Below are positions 59,089-64,000 of a stretch of 64,000 nucleotides of DNA, in pieces. The notes beneath the pieces are model-generated. The model saw only the letters and a list, made by a program, of their open reading frames with translations. It made no database searches and was not told the origin of the DNA. Each line of letters starts with the position of its first letter. Within the stretch, counting starts at the first letter, position 1. The stretch is from Palsa-343 sp036269135 (GTDB lineage Bacteria > Acidobacteriota > Terriglobia > Terriglobales > Acidobacteriaceae): assembly GCA_036269135.1 (NCBI GenBank), contig DATASQ010000059.1, positions 1 to 64,000 on the forward strand, in the 5' to 3' direction. The position numbers and the translations under genes were made by a program.

Positions 59089-60111
59089 TTGAAGATCGCT
59101 CACAAGCTGTCACTTTTCACGTCCCTGCTCGCCCTGTCGGCGGTGCCCGCCTTTGCCAATCCCACCATCAGCAGCCCCGGCAACGGCGCGGATGTGTCCT
59201 CACCGTTCACGCTCTCGGCCGATGCCTCCACCTGCTCGTCGCAGACCGTCAGCTCGATGGGCTATTCGCTGGACAGCAGCAGCGACACGACCATCGTTCA
59301 CAGCACCTCCATCGACGCGAAAGTTTCGGCTTCCTCGGGCAGCCATACCGTCCACGTCAAGGCCTGGGGCGACAAGGGCGCCGTCTGCGTCTCCGATGTC
59401 ACGGTGACCGTCGGCAGCGTTTCGGCCAGCAGCGCGCTCACCGTCCCCTCCGGCGCCGAGGTCGTCAGCAACATCGAAGTCCTGACGAACTGGGAGGAGA
59501 CGCATGATACCGGCACCACCGGCACTTCCAGCGGCTCAACCACCCTCGTCACCTCGCCTTCCCACAGCGGCAAGTCGCGCAAGTTCCAGACCAGCTTTAC
59601 CGGCAATGGTGGCGAGCGTTACCACGTCTCCTTTGGCGACGACACCTCCGCCACCAACTTCGTCTACGACGCCTGGGTTTACATCGGCGGCAGCGCCGCG
59701 CATCTCGCCAACATCGAGATGGACATGAATCAGGTGATCCCCAACGGCGATACCGTCATTTATGGATTCCAGTGCGACGGCTGGAACGGCGTGTGGGACT
59801 ACACCGAGAACGCCGGGACCCCGACCAAGCCCGTGGACAAGTGGGTTTCGACCGGACAGGCGTGCAATCCGCGCAGCTGGGGCGTCAATGCATGGCATCA
59901 CGTGCAGGTTGCCTATTCGCGCACCAGTTCCGGCGTAGTGACCTACAAAACGGTCGCGCTCGATGGCAAGGTGCAGACCGTCAACAAGACCGCGGCCTCC
60001 GCGTGGGCTGCCGGCTGGGCGCCGACGCTGCTCACCAATCTGCAGATCGACGGCGACGGCAGCGGATCGGCGACGGTGTATCTCGACGAGCTGAAGGTCT
60101 CGCGCTGGTAG
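59089..60111 (+). CDS. Secreted Ig-like / concanavalin-like beta-sandwich protein
   Basis: 340-residue secreted protein. A signal peptide (SLFTSLLALSAVPAFA) is followed by an Ig-like domain (about 25-115, ISSPGNGADVSSPFTLSADA) and a second domain (about 130-340) that resembles a lectin/glucanase-type beta-sandwich (NFVYDAWVYIGGSAAHLANI, WHHVQVAYSRTSSGVVTYKT, closing ATVYLDELKVSRW). No catalytic residues could be assigned. Ser/Thr content is high and the codon choice is strongly C/G-ending, suggesting high expression. The start is TTG at 59089 with GAAGGA about 8 nt upstream. A strong terminator follows, so it is a single-gene unit. Confidence 0.85.
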   Translation: MKIAHKLSLFTSLLALSAVPAFANPTISSPGNGADVSSPFTLSADASTCSSQTVSSMGYSLDSSSDTTIVHSTSIDAKVSASSGSHTVHVKAWGDKGAVCVSDVTVTVGSVSASSALTVPSGAEVVSNIEVLTNWEETHDTGTTGTSSGSTTLVTSPSHSGKSRKFQTSFTGNGGERYHVSFGDDTSATNFVYDAWVYIGGSAAHLANIEMDMNQVIPNGDTVIYGFQCDGWNGVWDYTENAGTPTKPVDKWVSTGQACNPRSWGVNAWHHVQVAYSRTSSGVVTYKTVALDGKVQTVNKTAASAWAAGWAPTLLTNLQIDGDGSGSATVYLDELKVSRW

Positions 60112-60131
60112 ATGCGCAACTCCATCCAGGA

Positions 60132-60166
60132 ATCCCCGCTTCCATCGGAAGCGGGGATTTTTCTTT
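60132..60166 (+). terminator. Rho-independent terminator of the secreted-protein gene
   Basis: ATCCCCGCTTCC (60132-60143), loop ATC, GGAAGCGGGGAT (60147-60158), then TTTTTCTTT. A 12-bp perfect stem. Confidence 0.92.
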
Positions 60167-60171
60167 GCGCG

Positions 60172-62919
60172 TCACTCCGCTCGCAGCGCCTGGCTGGGAT
60201 CCACCCCGGCGGCGCGGCTCGCGGGCATCCAGCTCGCGGCCAGAGTCACCCCGACCAGCAGGGCGGCCGTCGCCAGCAGCGTGAGCGGATCCCACGACCG
60301 GAGCCCGTAAAGCTGGCTGGCGACCAGGCGGCCCAGCCCGAGCGCGCCGGCCAGTCCCGCGGCGATGCCGATCGCGGTCATCCACACCGCTTCGCCCAGC
60401 ACCATGCGCAGCACCTGCTCCCTGCGCGCTCCCAGCGCCATGCGGATCCCGATCTCGTTGGTCCGGCGCGCTACCGAGTACGCCATCAGCCCGTAAACCC
60501 CGATGCAGGCCAGCACCAGCGCCAGAACGCCGAACCCCGTCGTCAGCTCGGCGAAGACGCGCTCGTTCATCAGCAGCTCGTCGATTTGTTCCTGCTGGGT
60601 GCGCACATCCATCAGCGGCAGATTCCGGTCCACCGATTGCACCGCCTTGCGCAGCGATGGCGTGATCGCCGCCCTTGCCATGCGCGTCCGCACTGCAAAC
60701 GCCAGGCCCCAGTCAATTTCCGGAGCCTGCCGGTAATTCAGGTAAAAGATCGGCGGCGGTACCTCGCGCAGGCTCCCGTAGTGCGTGTCCGCGCAAACCC
60801 CCACAATCTCATAGGTGAGTTTCTCGTTCTTCGTCCCCGAGGTGACGAAGCTTCTCCCGATGGGATTCTCATGGGGGAAAAACTCTCGCACCAGCGCCTG
60901 GTTCACCACCGCTACCCGCGGCGAGGTCTCGGTATCGGTGGGCCTGAATCCCCGGCCCACCAGAATGGGAATGCGGAAGGTCCTGAAGTAGGCGTCGCCG
61001 ACGGTGCTGTCCAGGCTCGCCGTATCCCCGTCCGGTCGTTCTTTCTCGCCCACGGGAATGAAGTCATCGTTCTCGTAGTTATGCGAGAGCGGGGCCACGG
61101 TGGTGGGCGTCACCGACTCCACGCCGGGCACCGCGGCCAGCCGTTCCGTGAGCTGGCGGAACAGCGCAACCTGTTTCGCCCCCGAATACTCGGAGAGCGG
61201 CGGACGCATTTCAAAAAGCACCAGATTCCTGGGATCGAATCCCGGGTCGACATGATCCAGGTTGACCAGGGTCCGCAGAAAAACCCCCGCCATGACCACC
61301 AGCAATGTGGAGAGCGCCACCTGGAAGGCCACCAGCGCGCGCCCGGAGAGACCCCGGCGGCGGCGCGTCGTGGTGTGTGCCGAATCCTTGAGCGTGCTGC
61401 TCACCTGCGCGCGCGTCGCCTGCCATGCCGGCCCCAGCCCAAACAGCAGACCGGTGGCGATCGACAGCGCCGCGTTAAAAGCAAAGACGCCCCAGTCGAA
61501 CGAGCCCGGCAGCATTGCCGGATCGCCAGGGCCGGAGAACATGCGCAACAGCGCATTGCGCCCCAGGTAGCCCACCAGCAGACCGGCCACCCCGCCCAGC
61601 ACCGAAAGCAGCAGGCTCTCCGTCAGCACCTGGCGCAGGATGCGCGCGCGGCCCGCGCCCAGAGCCATGCGCACGCTCATCTCCCGCTGCCGCGCTGCCG
61701 ACCGCGCCAGCAGCAGGTTGGCCAGGTTCGCGCAGGCCAGCAGCACCACCAGGCCCACCAGACCCATCAGCATCATGAGCGGCTGCTTCATCGTCCGGCT
61801 CGCCTCGTTGAGCCCGCGGCTGCCGTCCGTCAACAGCAGCCTCGGCACGGACTCGTCCGCCTTGACGGGCATGGTCGCGCGGACCGCCGCCTGCAGCGCC
61901 ACGTCCAGAGCCGCCTGCGCCTGCGCCGGGTTCACGCCCGGCTTGGTCCGCGCCATAATCTGCATCCACCACACGCGATCGCTGGTCAGCAGGGAGTCGG
62001 CATTCCGGTAGGGATACACCAGAGGCTGCGCAGCGAAGGGCATAAAGATCTCCGGCGAACTCTGCGTGCTCTTCGCGCCGGTGAAGCCTGGCGGATTGAC
62101 GCCGACGATGGTCACGTTCACCAGGTTAACCAGCATCGTTTTGCCAATCACCGCCGGCGAGCGGTTGAAACGCCGTGTCCAGTAGCCATCGCTGATCAGC
62201 GCCACCGGCGCGGCGCCCACTTTGTCATCCGCAGGACCGATCGCGCGCCCCATCTGCGGCTGCACCTCCATCTGCCGGTAGAAATTCCCGCTGACCAGAT
62301 CGCCCTGGACGACTTCCGCCTCACCGTTCACCGTCACGTTCACGCGACCCAGATTCTTGAACGCGAACAGATCGGCCAGATCGTGATTCTCCTTCCGCAG
62401 CAGTTCGTACACCGGATAGGAAAACGAGGTGCCGATGGTGCCGCTCGCGGTAGAGCTCTCGTCGCCCCACTCGCTGTGGACGGCGGTCTTGCGCCCGGAA
62501 TGCCAGGAAAACAGCCGCAGCTCGCCCGGGTGCGGCACGTGCAGCCGGTCGAGCAGCACCTGTTTCGCAATGGAAAAAATCGCCGTGTTCGCGCCGATGC
62601 CCAGCGCCAGCGACGCAATGGCAATCGCCGCGAAACCAGGACTCTTCCGCAGCATGCGTACGGCATAGCCCATATCCCGCCGCAAATTTTCGATCGCCGC
62701 CCAGCCCTCCCACAGACGCACCGTCTCCCGCACCTGGGTCACGCCGCCAAACTCCCGCAGGGCCGCGAGCCGTGCCTCCTCCGGGTTCATCCCGCGCCGC
62801 TGATACTCCTCGGCCGCCATTTCCAGATGCGCGCGCAGCTCCTCGTCCAGCTCGCCGTCCAGCCTCCGCCGCCACACCAGCGCCGCGCACCGGCTCAGGA
62901 TCATCCGCAATCCGCTCAC
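60172..62919 (-). CDS. Orphan MacB/FtsX-type ABC permease (acidobacterial duplicated permease)
   Basis: 915-residue membrane protein combining two MacB_PCD-FtsX units, the type called ADOP in Acidobacteria. The N-terminal soluble helix region (about 20-65, LDGELDEELRAHLEMAAEEY) precedes TM1 (SPGFAAIAIASLALGIGANT). FtsX-like helices occur around 390-500 and again at 540 and 780-905 (VLALVLACIGVYGLMAYSVA, NEIGIRMALGARREQVLRMV). No ATPase gene is adjacent. Substrate unknown; export of small molecules or lipoprotein handling has been proposed for relatives. It is 42 bp downstream of padR on the same strand and probably controlled by it. Confidence 0.93.
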   Translation of the reverse strand: MSGLRMILSRCAALVWRRRLDGELDEELRAHLEMAAEEYQRRGMNPEEARLAALREFGGVTQVRETVRLWEGWAAIENLRRDMGYAVRMLRKSPGFAAIAIASLALGIGANTAIFSIAKQVLLDRLHVPHPGELRLFSWHSGRKTAVHSEWGDESSTASGTIGTSFSYPVYELLRKENHDLADLFAFKNLGRVNVTVNGEAEVVQGDLVSGNFYRQMEVQPQMGRAIGPADDKVGAAPVALISDGYWTRRFNRSPAVIGKTMLVNLVNVTIVGVNPPGFTGAKSTQSSPEIFMPFAAQPLVYPYRNADSLLTSDRVWWMQIMARTKPGVNPAQAQAALDVALQAAVRATMPVKADESVPRLLLTDGSRGLNEASRTMKQPLMMLMGLVGLVVLLACANLANLLLARSAARQREMSVRMALGAGRARILRQVLTESLLLSVLGGVAGLLVGYLGRNALLRMFSGPGDPAMLPGSFDWGVFAFNAALSIATGLLFGLGPAWQATRAQVSSTLKDSAHTTTRRRRGLSGRALVAFQVALSTLLVVMAGVFLRTLVNLDHVDPGFDPRNLVLFEMRPPLSEYSGAKQVALFRQLTERLAAVPGVESVTPTTVAPLSHNYENDDFIPVGEKERPDGDTASLDSTVGDAYFRTFRIPILVGRGFRPTDTETSPRVAVVNQALVREFFPHENPIGRSFVTSGTKNEKLTYEIVGVCADTHYGSLREVPPPIFYLNYRQAPEIDWGLAFAVRTRMARAAITPSLRKAVQSVDRNLPLMDVRTQQEQIDELLMNERVFAELTTGFGVLALVLACIGVYGLMAYSVARRTNEIGIRMALGARREQVLRMVLGEAVWMTAIGIAAGLAGALGLGRLVASQLYGLRSWDPLTLLATAALLVGVTLAASWMPASRAAGVDPSQALRAE

Positions 62920-62961
62920 CTTGTCCTCCCGCTCATGCCACTCTCCCGGCTCCCGGCTCCT

Positions 62962-63306
62962 CTACTGGCTACTGGCTGGTTTCAGAAACCGCGCCATGGT
63001 CGTCGCCACCCGCTCCCAGCTCTCGGTCTCTCTCTCGATTTGCGCCTTGCCCGTCCGGGTCAGCTCGTAATAGCGCGCCCGGCGGCCGTTTTCTGACGTC
63101 CCCCACTCCGCGCGAATCCATCCCCGCTGCCGCAGCCGCAGCAGCGCCGGGTAGATGGTTCCCTGGTTCAGGTGCAGCGTCTGCTCGCTGATCTGCTCAA
63201 TCCGCCGCGCGATGCCGTAACCATGCAGCCTCCCCATGGCCTCCAGCGTCTTCAGCACCATCAGATCGAGCGTCCCCTGCAGAACGTCCGACTTCTCCTC
63301 GCCCAC
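62962..63306 (-). CDS. PadR-family transcriptional regulator
   Basis: 114-residue PadR winged-helix repressor. Hallmarks are DVLQGTLDLMVLKTLEAMGR, HGYGIARRIEQIS, LNQGTIYPALLRLRQRGWIR and the ARYYELTRTGKAQIERE helix. The GTG at 63306 is used because GGAGG lies 5-6 nt upstream and the family starts here; the frame is open to 63597 but reads through the promoter. Paired with the orphan permease downstream, as often seen in Acidobacteria. A good promoter with an internal inverted repeat lies directly upstream, suggesting autoregulation. Confidence 0.94.
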   Translation of the reverse strand: MGEEKSDVLQGTLDLMVLKTLEAMGRLHGYGIARRIEQISEQTLHLNQGTIYPALLRLRQRGWIRAEWGTSENGRRARYYELTRTGKAQIERETESWERVATTMARFLKPASSQ

Positions 63307-63330
63307 GCGTGCCTCCTGTTGCCCTTCAAC

Positions 63331-63359
63331 AGATAACTGACTCTCCAGTAGAATGTCAA
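63331..63359 (-). promoter_or_regulatory. padR promoter with candidate PadR operator
   Basis: On the minus strand, TTGACA (63359-63354), 17-nt spacer, TTATCT (63336-63331). The spacer contains the inverted repeat ACTG-N6-CAGT (63336-63349), placed where a repressor would block RNA polymerase. Confidence 0.65.
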
Positions 63360-63551
63360 CAGGGAAACCCGTATTGCCATAAGCGCCCCGTTTCGTCCGT
63401 CCCCTCCCCGACAGACGCGACGAAACTAAGGCGAATGGCAGAACTTGACGGCTGGGCTCCCTCGCAGGGCGGCCCAGCTTTATGGATTCTTCATCCCGGT
63501 TTCCTGTAATCTGTTGATTGCCCACCATGGGTCGTTTGGAGGTGTAGTTCT

Positions 63552-63749
63552 TTGGCAGAGGTTCGCGTGCAGGAAGGCGAGCCGCTTGAAAATGCATTGC
63601 GCCGGTTCAAACGCAAGGTCCAGCAGGAAGACATCATTAAGGAAGTCAAACGTCATTCCTTCTACCTGAAGCCGGGCGAGAAACGCCGCGTGAAAGAGGC
63701 GCTGGCGAGAAAGCGGAATCGCAAGAAAGCTCGTAAAGAGCAGGACTAG
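63552..63749 (+). CDS. rpsU: 30S ribosomal protein S21
   Basis: 65-residue ribosomal protein bS21, a small basic protein of the 30S subunit needed for efficient initiation. The family start AEVRVQEGEPLENALRRFKR and the basic C-terminus KRRVKEALARKRNRKKARK are clear. The start is TTG at 63552, supported by a strong GGAGGTG about 8 nt upstream. The TTG start could hold expression down. It stands alone, divergent from padR. Confidence 0.95.
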   Translation: MAEVRVQEGEPLENALRRFKRKVQQEDIIKEVKRHSFYLKPGEKRRVKEALARKRNRKKARKEQD

Positions 63750-64000
63750 TTGTTTTCCCTCGGGCCGGTCTGCGCCGCTCCCCAGATCCAGCAGACCGCA
63801 TCCTCTGCCGCTCACGTTTTGGGCGGCGCGGGGTCCCTCATTCCGGAGCCGTTTCAAATCCGGAGTGGGGCCTAGACACAGATTTCCGGAGGCGCGCTCG
63901 TCGCATCTTCGGAAGGGCATCTGGGACTCTCAATCCGGGCATGCGTGCCCGGACTGGGGCCAAGGGCCGGTCCGGTAACTCTCTCTCATCCGCCTCCGGG
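63750..64000. other. Downstream of rpsU to window end
   Basis: 251 bp with no gene, tRNA or confident terminator seen. Confidence 0.4.

Noticed and set aside
60112..63096. A 994-codon open frame on the plus strand opposite the permease
   Set aside because: Arg/His/Gln-rich antisense shadow of the permease gene, beginning inside the terminator hairpin.

Overview
The window is a GC-rich bacterial chromosome segment that most resembles the Acidobacteriota (class Terriglobia). The pointers are three very large TonB-dependent receptors with an N-terminal carboxypeptidase-regulatory-like domain, a PadR gene paired with an orphan MacB/FtsX-type permease, many Tat-exported glycosidases, a class II (B12) ribonucleotide reductase and a short rpsU. 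This is inference from gene content; no 16S or marker phylogeny was possible.

Layout. (1) 1-2352: minus-strand DNA-modification cluster of Vsr nickase, 5-methylcytosine methyltransferase and a partial ORF running off the left edge that is probably the cognate restriction enzyme. (2) 2397-10421: housekeeping block with nrdJ (candidate NrdR boxes upstream), manganese catalase, prolyl oligopeptidase, an OGFr-domain protein and a tRNA-Ile2(CAU). (3) 10383-27709: a cassette of one TonB receptor, one TPR protein, two Tat-exported six-hairpin-type glycosidase-like proteins, one glycosidase/FGE-like fusion, and a sugar-binding lipoprotein - histidine kinase - response regulator set. It is bounded on the left by the intact tRNA-Ile2 and on the right by a 39-nt copy of the 5' half of that tRNA in the same orientation, so it may be an inserted island. 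(4) 27781-33755: TonB receptor plus Tat-exported hexosaminidase/glucuronidase-like enzyme operon. (5) 34212-58341: a large deoxyhexose (probably L-fucose) utilisation locus. A minus-strand run encodes a LamG protein, RhaT-like symporter, aldo/keto reductase, fuconolactonase-like amidohydrolase, beta-helix (GH141-like) enzyme, mutarotase, GH29 alpha-L-fucosidase, BNR/sialidase-like protein and exported ADP-ribosylglycohydrolase-fold protein. A plus-strand run encodes an SDR, enolase-superfamily sugar-acid dehydratase, MBL-fold hydrolase and MFS sugar porter. A third TonB receptor, an AraC regulator, a FadR/GntR regulator and a zinc alcohol dehydrogenase complete it. (6) 58342-64000: secreted beta-sandwich protein with strong terminator, orphan permease with PadR, and rpsU.

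Working model: TonB receptors bring glycan fragments into the periplasm, exported glycosidases (GH29 and a GH141 candidate) release L-fucose, a membrane-tethered mutarotase equilibrates anomers, RhaT/MFS carriers import the sugar, and an oxidative non-phosphorylating route follows (dehydrogenase, lactonase, dehydratase, second dehydrogenase). The final C-C cleavage enzyme of that route is not visible here. The divergent FadR/ADH promoter carries a clean 15-bp palindrome suited to a FadR-family repressor.

Limits: all calls are from reading the sequence and recalled family features; no database search, structure prediction or GC computation was run.
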